DNA of 60,000 nucleotides from Mesostigma viride. Its lineage: Eukaryota; Streptophyta; Mesostigmatophyceae; Mesostigmatales; Mesostigmataceae. A program made the position numbers and the translations under genes. The stretch lies in NCBI GenBank assembly GCA_009746045.1, contig RPFO01000106.1, forward strand, positions 315,001 to 375,000, in the 5' to 3' direction. Positions 19,724 to 31,766 of the stretch are shown piece after piece (the stretch's first letter is position 1; each line of letters opens with the position of its first letter). The notes below the pieces were generated by a model, which saw only the letters and a program-made list of their open reading frames with translations, searched no databases and was not told the origin of the DNA.

Positions 19724-21297
19724 TCAAGTGGACGACGACGAGGAGGCCGGCACCTTGTCTCCCTGTGAGCAGAAAAAAAAGGCAAGTTTAAACACTCAAG
19801 ATGTGTCATAGCCTTTCACAGCCTCGATCAATAGAAATGTTGCACATCAAAATCAACGTGTTGCCTAGAACATCCTTGAATGGGTTTCAAGAACAGCAAG
19901 GCGGCCTCCCCGCCCGCAAACTCATAATCCCAGTGTTTACAACCCCCTCATGAGGGGGTTGTAAAATTGCAATCACTCATTAAAAAATAATAATAAATAA
20001 TATCCCAGTTTCACACACTGCCCACTCATAAATAATCCCAGGTTCTGACAGCCCCCGCTCAGCCCACTCATGAACAACCCAGTTTAGACCCCCCCACTCA
20101 TACACTATCCCAGTTTCCCACAGCCCCCACTCAGCCCACTCTGACATAAACCACCCCAGTTTAGACCCCCCTCTCATAAATAACCCCAGTTTCCCACAGT
20201 CACCACTCAGCCACCCATAAACCACCCAGTTTCCAACCCGCCCCCCCTCATAAATAATCCCAATGGTTTTCAACCCCCTCAATCAGTAATCAAAAACAAA
20301 AAAATCCCACTTTTCACACACTGCCTGCTCATAAATAATCCCAGTTTATGACAGCCCCTGCTCAGCCCACTCATAAACAATCCAGTTAAATACAACCCCC
20401 CACCCACACATTATCCCAGTTTCCCACAGCCCCACTCAGCCCACTCTGACATAAACCACACCAGTTTAGACCCCCCCTCTCATAAATAACCCCAGGTTCC
20501 TACAGCCCCCCACTCAGCCCACTCATAAACCACCCATGCAGTTTACAACCTCCCCCCTCATGTTAACCCCAGTTCTCCACAGCCCCCGGGGGCTATGAAA
20601 AACGAGTGCGCCACTCAGCCACCTCAAATGCCACCGAGTTTACAGTCCCCCCCCCCCCCCCATAAATAATCCCAAGTGTTTACAACCTCCTCAACCAGTT
20701 GTTAAAAAAAAAAAAAAACAGTTTCACACACTGCCCACTCATAAATAATCCCAGTTTCCGACAGCCCCCGCCCAGCCCACATAAATAACGCGGCTAACCC
20801 CCCAACAGCCCCCGCTCAGCCCACTAAAAAACAACCCAGTTTACAGCCCCTCCACTCATAAATAACCCCAATTTCCCACAGCCCCCACTCTGCCCACTCA
20901 TGAACTACCCCTGTTTGCAACCCCCCAAATCACACCACTCATAACCATGTCCAGGTTTACAACCCCACCCACTCCTGAGACTTACTTCAGGGGTTGCATG
21001 GGAGACATCGGCCGCCTTTCTGGCTGCAATCATTGCCTCCTTCTTGGCAAGGAGCGCGGCCAGCGCCGCCTCTACCGAGGCCATGTCTTCATCTGCTCTT
21101 TGCGCAGGCAACATGGATGATGGCACCGATGCTGTGGCGGTTGTTGAAGGGAGTGCTGTCGGGGGCAGGATTGTCGGCGCTGCCGGCGGTGGTGGTGCTG
21201 CTGCAGGCAGCTTTGCGAGCTTCGTGCACGGCTGCACTCTTGGATCGGCAGCGCTGCGTTTCTCTCGGCGTGAACCGGCCTTCACTACGCTTCCCAT
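19724..21297 (-). CDS. Candidate two-exon gene of unknown function inside the CACTA-ended element
   Basis: Exon 1 is 21297-20986 (104 codons, ATG start, MGSVVKAGSRREKRSAADPR). It ends at GAA followed by a consensus donor GTAAGT (20985-20980). Exon 2 is 19762-19724, preceded by a pyrimidine tract and CAG (TTTTTTTTCTGCTCACAG) and reading GDKVPASSSSST then TGA. Both junctions are phase 0. The predicted product of about 116 residues is basic at the N-terminus, Pro/Ala/Thr-rich in the middle, and has an Ala/Lys-rich helical segment, ASVEAALAALLAKKEAMIAA. No domain recognised. The 1.2-kb intron is almost entirely minisatellite. It could be cargo or part of a transposition protein. Splicing is inferred from sequence only. 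Confidence 0.5.
19925..20960. repeat. Minisatellite filling the intron of the candidate gene
   Basis: Degenerate tandem units built from CCACTCATAAATAATCCCAGTTT..CACAGCCCCC..CTCAGCC, roughly 45-80 bp each and about 15 or more units. The unit is stop-poor in one frame, which creates the spurious minus-strand frame at 19980-20282. Confidence 0.85.
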
Positions 21298-24200
21298 TTC
21301 AAATCGATGACCATTGAAGCCTAATTTGACTAAAAATGAGATTGCTGAAGGGCACTAACATTGTAAGGGTGACCAAGTGAGACCCTAGCACTACTATTAT
21401 GAAGATACCAAAGACCAAGAAACCACGAAATTGGATATTATGAGCAACATGTTGAAAGAAGCAAAGCTCATAACTGCGTGTGCTACCAACTCCCTTGCTG
21501 CCCCCATGAGGAATTATTAGCCCCCCTCCGCCTGTCCCATGATAAGGAATACATAACTAACTGACTGACAAGGAATACGCAACACAATCACAATGATTAG
21601 AAAGGAGCTATGGCGTTTCAGAGAAAAAATGATTTTCTTACAAAACCTTAAGCGTGCTGCTCTCAGTCAGTGTTCCAACAAAAAGTTCTGGTTCAAGATA
21701 ACTTGTCCAGTGGTGTGACTCTTTGGAGGTTTTATCCCAAAGGACGAGCCTCAAAGTTGATCACACATGTCTCCTAGAGCCCAATGACTGAACTCCTAAT
21801 AAAAATAGGCACAAGGATTTTTCTCATATATATTAGACAGTGTCATTTTTACAATTTGCTAACAAGGTTAAAAGCGCTGATTGTCAACAAAAAGGAGCTG
21901 ATGGAAAGTGCAGCAGAGATGGGGTCAATGGGGGAAAACCGGAGAAAGTCGCGGCAGACGGGATGTAAATAGCAGAAAGACAGTTTACGGCTTTCAACAA
22001 CAAAGAAGCCTTATGAAAAAATGCAACGCATGTGTGTTTAAATGTAGGCGGAGCATGATTGCAAAAATGCCAAGTAATTGGAGTTAGAAACAGGAAGAAC
22101 TGGATGCATTCTAGCAATGCCACATACAGCACGTCGATAACAAAGTACAGACTCCAGGTATGCGATGGTACCCACTACTCACCACAAGTCTCGACCAGGA
22201 GCTAGCCTGCCATTCGCGGGTAGGCCGCAGGTGAGGCCAGCCCAACGGTATCAGTCACCCGCAGGTACACGCGCAATTGAAGAGGAAAACGGCAATTCGA
22301 AGGCACACATAAGATGCCGAGCGCAGAAAGCACCATGGTATTGAAAGCCTTCAGAGAATACATATTCAAAGCTCTCAAAGACATGGCCAGCTTTACCCGG
22401 CCGCCATGAAATGGCCTCATACACATGAGCACGGCATGCTAACCGCTGTAAAAGAAGCTGGCAGAATTTTGCTAACCTTAGCGGCTAAGGAGCTTGGCGG
22501 CAGGTTCCGGAGATCTTGCTTGCGCTGTGTTTCAGCGTAAAGAACGGCTTGATTCAGAACTGGATATGATGTGTCTCAGTCCCTCATTGCTACCTCCATG
22601 CTTAATTAAACTCGACATACATCCTAAGTGCACCTACATCATGATCCAAACTGCTACGCCGCAATTGCTAGAGAAATCACGTCGTTTCGTGGACCTGCAG
22701 CCCCGTTTGTTATTGCACACTCTGTGGTTACATAAAACTAGGTGGCCCCTTCGCTCGAGCGTACCCTCAGCCCCTCACTGCCTTAGCCATTGCGTGCACC
22801 TAGTCGTTTGCCATCGGTTTCGGCGTAATATTTGAATTTTGCGCAAGGATCCTGACGGGTTGATTCCAGACTTGCGCATGTTGCGAAAGATTTTTGTCCA
22901 TTCATTCCAGACTCCCAAGCTAGGGGCTGCTGTGGACTGTAGTCTGAACGGTACGGCTAACAGTTACGATTCCAGGCCAGCGGTCCCAACCAAGCGATAC
23001 TAGAGAGTCATGTCAGTCGTCTTTTTACTAGTTTCGTCAGTCAGTTATTCCTAATGTATGGCAAAATGCAAACTTCTACTTGGGGCGAGATGTAGTAGCG
23101 GAGAAATCGGAAGGGGACGTGGGCAGGGGGGGGGGCGGGAAGTACGACTGATGCCATCTACCGTACGTTATTATCGTCACAAAGCGAGTGACTGACGATA
23201 GTAAAGGCCTAAAGGGCCTCTAATGACGACAGTAATGACGATAGTATTGGGCACTAATGATTGATGACAGGAAGAGCGACGACACCAGACTTTGCGACGT
23301 TGATGGGACTTGGCGAATTGCGAGCCCTAATTCCAGTGGTTGCGCGGGTGTTACGGTTGAAGTTGAAGTTAAGACGACGCGAAAAAAAAAAGACCTTAGA
23401 GTTGCACATCTATCCACGCTGCACAGGTGGGAAAGGTGGAAGGGAGCTGCGATCGGCTCGCAGCCAAGGCGGGATTATGTGCCTTTTGATTTCCAGCAAT
23501 GTCGCTTCTGTATGAACGCACGTGGTGGTTGGAATAGGAGCATAGGCTCACTGATGACCGTCGTGATTTATGTAGCCATTAGGGCGTCGTCTCAAATGAA
23601 TTCAGGAGCGAGCTCGGACAAGGCTACAAGCAGCCATCGGGGGAGAAACATAGGCATGGTCTAGAATAAAGCTTTAATCGATCTGTTCGCTCAGTGGTAC
23701 GCACAGCACATTCGGACATCCAGAAGCTGCCCACTCTTTACCAGTTGAGGTGAGCAAGGAATTCCTCGCCTGAAATACTAATAAGTTTGCATCGACTTTA
23801 ACATGCATGCCGTACGCACGTGGCATTCTCACGTATCGCCCTAGGGCCAAGGCTGCTGTGGGCCGCTCGGTTTCATGCCAAGTTAGCCGTGCTTGCCATG
23901 AATGCTGCAGCAGTTTCACTATCTCATTCGTACAAGGTCAATAGACTATGCAAACGACATCTGATTTAGTTTTCATGAAGGGCATAACCTTGTTCAGATT
24001 GAGAGTTGCATGACATGGGCTGCTCTTGCGCCACTTTCCTTGTCTTAACCAACTGATTCTCTGTTTATGCTTTCGGTCGTTATACATTCGTATGTGTGCA
24101 TCTGTGTTGCCATTGTGGTGTCAATTTTGCGCGTGTACTTGTGATGCCTAATACCGTTGGGCTTGCACGCGGCCCCATCGCATGTGGCAGCGACAAGCTC

Positions 24201-25104
24201 TTGGTCGCCTGTCCAGCGCGGCGAATTCTTGATGGTGAGCAACGGTGATCATTCTTTATGTAGTGCTCATTCCTCAAATTATCAACGTGCTGTGCGCGTC
24301 AGCCACCATTGGCCTTGTTCTTCCAGCTTCCGTGCATGATTTTTTTGTAGCCCGCTGGTGATGCTCTCAGCTACAAATAGTTGGCATTATTCGTACCAAT
24401 TCCTTCGCTGTCGGTAGAACCTTCTTTGCAATCCAGTAGCCTCGGCTGACATTCCTGGCATTGCTGGACTATGTCTCGCTTCCTTGCATGGGTAGCATCT
24501 TTGCATATTTATCCTTTTTGCTCAGATCACAGCTTTTTGTCATTCCCTCCCCCCCACACCCCACCCTGAACGACTCCTGCTAGTGTCAATTGCAGACGTA
24601 GAGCCTTCAGCCTCGTTAGAGTTCATCCTACCTGTAACGGGGCATATTGTTGGTTGATTGGCCTTGCTTTTTCTTGGCACTAATCACGCGTTTCTTTCTT
24701 ATTGCCGTATTAACCATACAGAGATTGCAATGAAGTAGATTGTGAGGCCTCTTGGATGTTAGGGAACCTTTGCGACTCCAGGATTCCTGGGTGTGCAGTT
24801 CCCTACAACTTGTGAGGCATGTAGATACAATTTAGGTGAACATCCATGGCCAATTTTTTTCTCGAGCACCCCTGTCTCTCTCTTGGCCCAGTATCTCACC
24901 TTCTTTGTCCTAAAACTAGGCCGGTACTCATAGATAGCCACGCAACTGCTGCGATCTCCCCCGCATCCTTACATACAAGTGAACTGAAGTCATGCAAAGT
25001 TGACAGTTGTTGGCGCGTCCAGCGCGTGGCTTCATCTCACTAACAAATTTTTGTGTGTACCGATGCGTGCTTTGCCGGATGATGTATTTTTGTCTTGCAT
25101 GCAG
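21298..25104. other. Interior of the CACTA-ended element without a supportable gene
   Basis: Short open frames only, on both strands. None has a recognised motif. A transposase split by introns could be hidden here; no DDE or Tnp2-like block was seen. A GATG-GTGAGC donor-like site near 24230 is the only hint of an exon end upstream of the possible terminal exon. Confidence 0.35.
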
Positions 25105-25341
25105 GCAATATACCTAACACAGTCGGGCTGGGCACATCCGTCAGTCCAACACGGCGAGAGGCCACATGCGGATGCAGATTTTGTAGGCTCTGAGCCTTGG
25201 TCACATTGCCGTAGCACTCGACAGTGTCCTGTGATTGTTTCTAGAGAGTCATCCAGATATTTCAGCAATGGTGGCTGGGACAGCCCTCGTAATGGTTTCA
25301 GTGATGATGAGGATGATGACTTTGATGACGAGGACTGTTGA
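25105..25341 (+). CDS. Possible terminal exon with acidic tail
   Basis: Starts after a good acceptor (TTTTTGTCTTGCATGCAG, AG at 25103-25104) and reads AIYLTQSGWAHPSVQHG..., ending FSDDEDDDFDDEDC then TGA at 25339-25341. A dense Asp/Glu tail at the very C-terminus is not expected by chance from the surrounding composition. Upstream exons were not found, so gene and function are unknown. It could equally be an open frame running from 25000. Confidence 0.3.
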   Translation, partial: AIYLTQSGWAHPSVQHGERPHADADFVGSEPWSHCRSTRQCPVIVSRESSRYFSNGGWDSPRNGFSDDEDDDFDDEDC

Positions 25342-26089
25342 GCCCCGTTGTGCTTGTCGGTCAACAGATTTTATATTGCATTTGTGAGATGATTGTGGGT
25401 GTCCATTTTGCACACCACCCACAGCCATGCTTGAGTGCACCGTTCCTTGTGTGTGTATCAATACAGTTGGTGTTCGTATTTGATCAGTTGTGCCATTTCA
25501 TCGGGTTGTTGCATGCCATCTGAACATGTTCACTCCCCGTTGCCATTTTATCATACCAGTGTTGTGAGCTCAGAGCAATGGATGCATGATGCAGTGTTGT
25601 GATTTAGTGTAGATATTGACGATGCCACCTTTGATCAGCATGATGGATGCTTGGCCAGCGATGGGTCGGAGGTTGACACTTGATGACCGTGATGACGATT
25701 GCCCTGAATGTTCAATATTGGTGTTTTTCTTAACATCCCAGTCGATATTTTTGCAATAAACCATGTCTCCCACGGCACATGACATTGTGGTGCATTTTAT
25801 CATGCACCTAAGGGTGTTTCCAGCTTGTTTTGTCAGTTCCTTTCAGTACCCCCCTCTGGTTTTTCAAGTTGTCACCTGCGCTTAAGAACTTTCTCAGTGG
25901 CGAGTTCTTGGTGTCATCCTTTGAAAGCTTGCCCCGTACCGCTGCACGTGTTGTCTCTCCTGGCATTGCCACCTTGCCGTGTCCCACCTTGGCCTTTTCC
26001 TTCTCCATCTCTGCTGCGGCATGCACGCACTTCCTTGCTGCGGATGTGCATTATGCGTGCTTTGTGATATATCACTTCCCCTGAGTGGT

Positions 26090-26360
26090 TGTGATTTATC
26101 ACCTTATCACATTTTGTTTTTCTGTGGGTTTGTGACATTTTGTGACACTTTGACATTTTGTGATAATGACGTTATCACAAAATATGCTGGTTTTATCACG
26201 TTTGTCACGTTTTGTCACAATCATGACATGTCTCGATCACAATTTGTCACAGTTTTATCACATTTTGTCACATTTTGTCACGTTTTATCATTTTTTTATC
26301 ACAAAATGTCACAAAAGTGACATTTTGTGATAAAAAAATATCACAAAATGTCACAAACCC
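26090..26360. repeat. Right subterminal repeats of the CACTA-ended element
   Basis: Repeated TTTTGTCACA/TGTGACATTTTGTGATAA motifs in both orientations, mirroring 18846-19395. Confidence 0.85.
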
Positions 26361-26372
26361 CTTCCTAGTGTG

Positions 26373-26884
26373 ACCTCCTCTCCACCCCCTCATCTGTGGA
26401 CATCTATGGGGCATTCAGGTGGGTAGAGGAATACAGGGTCACATCAGTGGACTATGTGGCTGAGACAAAGAAATATGAGCTAGCCATCAAAGCACGTCCT
26501 GATGTCCAGCAGCTAGATCACAAGTTCTTGCTGCGTTCCTTCCTTGAGAAACTCAAACTTGACAAAAACACCTACGCCATGCTTGCAACAGGAATGGCAA
26601 AGTACTGGGAGGACATGAAGGAGGCATTGGATTATATCAAGCTGGCATTGGCTCCCCTTAGCCAGGGGGCCATGGGCACCTCTGTAAAGAGGGTCAGGGG
26701 GGAAGAGAGGGAGGAGGAGGAGAGGGAGAGGGAAGACAGGAGCAAGAGACCTGTCACAATGGCAGAAGTGAAGTCCCTGCTGGGACAAATGTTTAAGGGC
26801 AAGGGCAAGGGCAAGGGCAAGGGCAGGGGCTGGGGCAAGGGCAAGGGTAAGGGGCAGTCTCCCTCCAAGGGGGGCAGCTCCAGC

Positions 26885-26958
<74 letters not shown>

Positions 26959-29284
26959 GAAGCAGGACAAGGAGGACAAGTCTTCTCAGCGGTGCACCCG
27001 CTGTGGCATGAAGTACCACGAACGGCCCACCTGCCGCAAGAACGTGGACGAGCTGGGGCATTTGGACGTCCTGTGCCACAAGTGCCACGGGCCGCCCCAC
27101 GGTGACCCCAAGGACTGCAAGCGGCCTCCTTACGGCAAGAAGTGTGAGTCTCCCTCTCATGCTGGCTTGAGTGTGCCTGCTTCACCTCTTTCATCTGCAT
27201 GCCCCACTGTCAGAGCAGTGAGCAGTTCTGGAAAGGTGCTACAGCTGGTTTCAGAAGATTATGTCTCTAAACCAACCTACACATCTATGGTTCCCAAGGT
27301 GTGCAGAGTGTCCCCAGCAGAGGATGCTCAGATCAGTTTTCAGGAGCTTGCTTTGCAGTTGCATTTCCTTTATGGGCATGAAGTGAGTGCAGAGGTGGTG
27401 GCAGCAGCAATAGGGGGGGCAGCACTCAGACGTGCATGCCAGGTGGTCAGATCCCACTGCCAGCATTGTCAGTTCAATGCACCCAAACCCCCTAAGTGGC
27501 ATGTAGCTACCCCACCTAAGTGCAAGGGCAGGGTGGTAGGAGATGTCTTTCATATCAAAGGACAATCTTACTTGGCACTTAAAGATGCATGGTCAAGGTA
27601 CACAACCATTGAACCATTACCTGGAATGGACAAGACACAGTTGCTCAGGGCTCTCTTGATTGCTCAGGCCAGGTACTACCCTGTGGAGGCATTGTTACTG
27701 GATCAGCAGTTCACGTGTCTTGCCAATGAACCAGGGTGTGAGGCTATTGATCTGGCTGGGCTAGAAGATCATGAGAGGCAAGGCATTATTGAAAGGGCCA
27801 TCAGGTCCATTAAAACCCTTGTAGCCAAAGAAGATGGCAATCTGCTGGCTGACAGTGGGTCATATGCTGACAGAGCTCTGTGGTCCACCAGGTTGTGCCA
27901 AGTCCTCAACAGGAGGCCACTCATGAAAACCCCACAAGGGGTGATCATTACACCAGATGGATTGCATGCAGGCATTTATCCACCTGAGGTACTAGCCCTA
28001 TACAACGCACAGCGAGCACAGACAGCTAGCAGGTTAGCTGTCAAGGATGCAAAGCATCCACGTCCCACCTTCAAAGAAGGGGATCAGGTCCTATTCTACA
28101 AGGAGTCGGGACTAGGCAAGGTGGGTACCTGGCATGGGCCAGCCACCATCCTAAAATTTAACACCACTGGCAGGACAGTGTTAGTTAAACACAATGACAC
28201 GGGAAAGATTCACAGGTGTTCACCTCACAGGATGAAATTGTATTTTCCAACTGTGTCAGACGTGGCAGAGGAGGAAGAGCTGTTGGCCGACAGCCCTGTA
28301 CAGTTGCCTGGCATCCCAGCGTTGCCCAGTGAGTGGTTGTTTGGAACACCCACTGGTGAGTGTGAGAGCCACACCCACTGTGACACCCAGGTCACCCTTG
28401 ATGATTGCAGGCAGTCACTGCAGGCTTGGCCCCCTGCAGCAGAGGGTCACATTGGCAAAACAGGTGATCAGCAACCTATCACCTCTTCAAGTGTGAACAT
28501 AGCTCAGCCACTAGCTGCACCTTCCAAACGCAGCCTAGCAGACGCTGTTCGCATTTTACAAGCAGCTCATAGAGCCAAAGCTCAAACTGCTGCAGGATCA
28601 GCTAAGGTGGGGAAGGTTGGGCAGAATGACAATAGCCCATTTATGGTTGCAGTGGACACACAAGCCCAGGTCAGCATTATCAGTGCCCTGGCTGTGCCCC
28701 ATATGCCTTTGGAACCTTCACCCTGGCACCATGTGGCTGATTTCTCAGGGCAGTCATCCCTCAAGGTATTAGGTCAGGTCATGTTGACTATACTCGGTAT
28801 CCCTACTCCTTTTCAGGTCTTGGAAGGTTATAAAGGGAATGCTTTGTTGGGGGATCCTTTTCTCTGTTACCCTGGTGTCCTCATCTCCAGTGATAGACTA
28901 TCCATCCAGGACATGGGTGGTGTTGATCTGAATCATTTCAAAATTTCTCTTGAAAAACTTCTTAACACCAACATTGCTTCTGTAAAATTTGCTACACCCA
29001 AGTATGCCCCAGGGCAAGAACCCTGTGTGGCAGACTTGGTTCACAACCAAAAACTTCATCCCAACTCATTTGGATTGGGCAAGCATGATGTGGCTAAAAT
29101 GTCTCCTCTTTCTTATGAACAGATAGAGCAAGACTGTCGCACACACATAGGATTCCTAAAATGGGTGGAGGCCTTTAACAAGGCCAGGGAAGAATGGGTA
29201 GTGCCAGATCCTCTTAGTCCTTCTCATACCCCCCTGTCACACCTATTGACAAAAAGCCTGCAGGGTGCAAGCACTTGCGCCTGA
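26373..29284 (+). CDS. Copia gag C-terminus, integrase and protease-like domain
   Basis: One open frame, open across the insertion point. Numbered from 26396: a helical gag part (QLDHKFLLRSFLEKLKLDKN), an acidic/basic charged segment, KGKGKG repeats (residues 138-160), poly-Asn (about 163-190), and two CCHC-type knuckles (CTRCGMKYHERPTC and CHKCHGPPHGDPKDC). The integrase zinc region is LHFLYGHEV...CQHC. The core acids are D383 (VVGDVFHIKG), D436 (LLLDQQF) and E466 (GIIERAIRSIKTL), a D-D spacing of 52 but a D-E spacing of only 29. After the integrase, a retropepsin-like block has VAVDTQAQVSIIS (D754) and about 63 residues later ALLGDPFL. The G of the usual DTG/DSG is Q. The frame ends near 29284 where the RT starts in another frame. 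Confidence 0.8.
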
Positions 29285-30701
29285 AGTTTGTGTGTAAACA
29301 TAAGCCAGCAGCAGATGGGTCAGTCATTTTCATGCTAGACCTTGTGTGACAGAGTTCAAGGGCACCACTGATCTGACAGAGGCAGAGTTGTACACGCCAG
29401 GCATTCAGCAAACATCCCTAAAAATCTTGCTGTCTGTCTTTGTGGGTCATCTCAATGATGGGGATGACTATGTATGTAAGGCTACAGACATTAAAAGGGC
29501 TTTCCTGAAAGGCTCACCTGAGATAGCACAACAAGTGTGGCATGGTCAGGTGTATGTAGTCTCCACTCCCAGAGTTTGGGCAAAACACATCCCTCAGCAG
29601 TACCTGAAAGCTAACATAGGTGTTGAAGGGCTGCAATCAGCTCCTCGCATTTTCAGGATGTCAGCTCAGGCTGTGTTTGAAAAGCTAGGGGCTAGATATG
29701 ATGACATAGACCCTTGCTTCTTTGTGGTCCCACACCCTCATGGCATTCTCACCTTTGTGTGGCATGGGGATGATCAGCTGATTGCTGGGCCAAGGCGTGC
29801 TGTGGATGATTTTATTCAACAAGTGTCACAGCATTTTGAGATTGGCAAGCAAGTAGAGCTGGGCACCACTGCCATAAAATTTTGTGGCACAATGTTACAA
29901 CTCCAGCAGCATCAAAACCAGTGGGTGTGTGCACTCTACTCTCCCAATGATTACATGCACAGCTGCTTGGAGGTTTTGCAAACAAAAATCAAACCTGGAG
30001 CCTGTCCTACCATTAGAGGCAAGCTGGGGTGGTTGTGCTCAACGTGTGCACCTCACCTGGCTGTGGTTAGCAGAGTTGATGATGATGTCTTGATGCAAGT
30101 AGGTCACAAAGCCATCACCAAAACTCTCCAGGAAGGCCCTCCCCTTATCTTGCACTCCTTGGATCTCCACAAAACCATTCACATCCAAGCTATGATGGAT
30201 AGTTCCATGGAGTCCAGGCAGATTACCAAGTTGCAGGCAAGGGAGTCAGGCTTGTATTTTGTGCAGAATGATGATGCACCCTTGTCTCTCATTTCATGGT
30301 ACAGCCGGTTGCATAGACGCAAGGCTGTCAGCAGCAATGCTGCTGAGTGCAGGGCAGTGGTGTCAGCAGTGCTTCATGCCAGGTACTTGAATCATGTGCT
30401 GGTTTGGTTGCAGATGCAAGCAGGCAGCAATGCTGGGGTGGTGGCACACTTGCTCACTGACAGTCAGTCAGTCCTCAGTTTCCTTGCTAACCCCTATGCT
30501 GTCCACACTGATCTTGACTGGGTGGTCCTGAAACAGGAGTCCACCTACTGGGAGTCCACCCGTCACGTGGAGGACAAACACAACGCTGCTGATGCACTCA
30601 CTAAAGTGCCTCAGCAGGCAGCTGACCAATACCAGCTGTTGTACCACTTGATGAACCCCTATGGCAAGCAGGCAACCCTGCCCCATAGGGGGGACGCCTA
30701 G
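29240..30701 (+). pseudogene. Copia reverse transcriptase and RNase H
   Basis: The RT N-terminus (HLRLKFVCKHKPAADGSVIF) lies in the frame of 29281. The rest is open from 29346 in the next frame, so shifts occur near 29245 and 29345. Counting from 29346: first catalytic Asp in ATDIKRAFLKG (D48), the YxDD-equivalent WHGDDQLIAG (D142, D143), then RNase H with D285 (AMMDSSM), E334 (SSNAAECRAVVSA), D372 (LLTDSQSVLSFL) and D416 (HNAADALTKV). Motifs and order are Copia-type. The RNase H is complete with all four acids. The end at 30701 is followed by a non-coding 3' region. Confidence 0.85.
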
Positions 30702-31766
30702 CAGGGTCCTGTTCACCAGGGCCGCCTAGGTCACCCAGTACCCCTTGGGCAGGTCCAAGGGGTAGGTTGTGGCTTCCAGCAAGGGGGGTTGGTTGGAGTC
30801 TGTTTTTCATACATCTGCGTGCCCTATGCCCAATAAAATCTGTTTTGATTTTTTCAACACCATGGAATTTCGTTATGCACACCTTCATAGGTGGGCATGG
30901 GATGTATCTCACACCTTTATTCACTAGGGCGTATGCCTTGGTGGAATGGCCTTGAGCTCAGTGGCTCAGGTGCCCCCATTCAAGTGGAGGGTCAAAGCTC
31001 CCTTGACAGGTGGTTACCCAGGACCCCAGTTCACTGTGGATATCCTGGGCCACCTGGCCTTACTGTTCAGTGGCAGTAAAGGCATGGGTGCTGTCATGTT
31101 GTCTAGTACAACGTGCTCAGCACAGGTGCAGGATGAAATATTCCTGTCACCTGTCACCAGGACTTCAGTCACCCATGTGCAGGGCAGGGGTGGCTGGTCT
31201 CACACGTTGTGCAGGTGCAACGTGGCCAGGTCCAGGATGTCATAGTCCTGTCACCTGTCACTCGGACTTCAGCCCCCTCTGTGCAGGGCAGGGGTGGCTG
31301 GTCCTCACATGTTGTGCAGGTACAACATGGACAGTGCAGGGTGCAATAAACCTGTCCACTGTCACTCCTCAGGTTGCAGGTAACCTGAGCTCAGTTGACC
31401 CAGCCTGGCTGGGTATTTTCTCTCTGAGTGGGCGATGATGATGGAACAACATGGAACCTCTTAAACGGTTACCTTGGCATTTTTACAATGGCTCTCTTGG
31501 CTGGTGATGCACTCCCTGGATAGGCAGACAGGCATAGCTATCTCCCTTGTGAGCTCGCGAGGAGGAGGAACTCCCCGGGCATGTTGAGCTAAACGTGATG
31601 CCATCACAAGTATTGCACGAGTTCTGGGGCCCATCTTTTTCAGTCCAGATGTTGCAGTATGGGTGTCAGTTGCTCAGCACCTCAGTCAGCTTGGAGTCAG
31701 TCTCCTAGCTGGGCAGGGTCAGGCTTGAAGTCGCTAGCCTTCAACCTGAAAGGAAAACATAATGGG
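30702..31766 (+). other. 3' non-coding region of the Copia element
   Basis: About 1 kb without a credible ORF. It contains CAATAAAATC near 30831 (possible poly(A) signal), a two-copy tandem repeat at about 31110-31320, and the polypurine-like AAAGGAAAACATAATGGG just before the 3' LTR. Confidence 0.5.
31110..31320. repeat. Tandem duplication, about 105-110 bp
   Basis: Two diverged copies share CCTGTCACCTGTCAC(C/T), GGACTTCAG and TGTGCAGGGCAGGGGTGGCT. Confidence 0.75.

Larger units (their letters stand above)
18833..26370. mobile_element. 7.5-kb CACTA-ended DNA element in the Copia gag
   Basis: Ends are inverted repeats CACTAGGAAGGGG(G/T)(G/T)TGTGACATTTTGTGATA, flanked by TG on both sides (18831-18832, 26371-26372). 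Removing the element with one TG restores the gag reading frame exactly. Dense direct and inverted TGTGACA/TGTGATA motifs fill both subterminal regions, like the transposase-binding subterminal repeats of CACTA/EnSpm elements. No transposase was recognised in the 7.5 kb, so it is either non-autonomous or its transposase is split into small exons. It holds a candidate two-exon gene on the minus strand and a possible terminal exon on the plus strand. Confidence 0.8.

Noticed and set aside
19980-20282. 100-codon minus-strand frame
   Set aside because: Translation of the intronic minisatellite.
18833-26370. Helitron interpretation of the 7.5-kb insert
   Set aside because: Clear terminal inverted repeats and a flanking duplication; no TC...CTRR ends or Rep/helicase.
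26513-27200. Minus-strand frames rich in Leu, Val or Cys opposite the Copia gag
   Set aside because: Antisense of the poly-Asn and KGKG repeats of the real gag frame.
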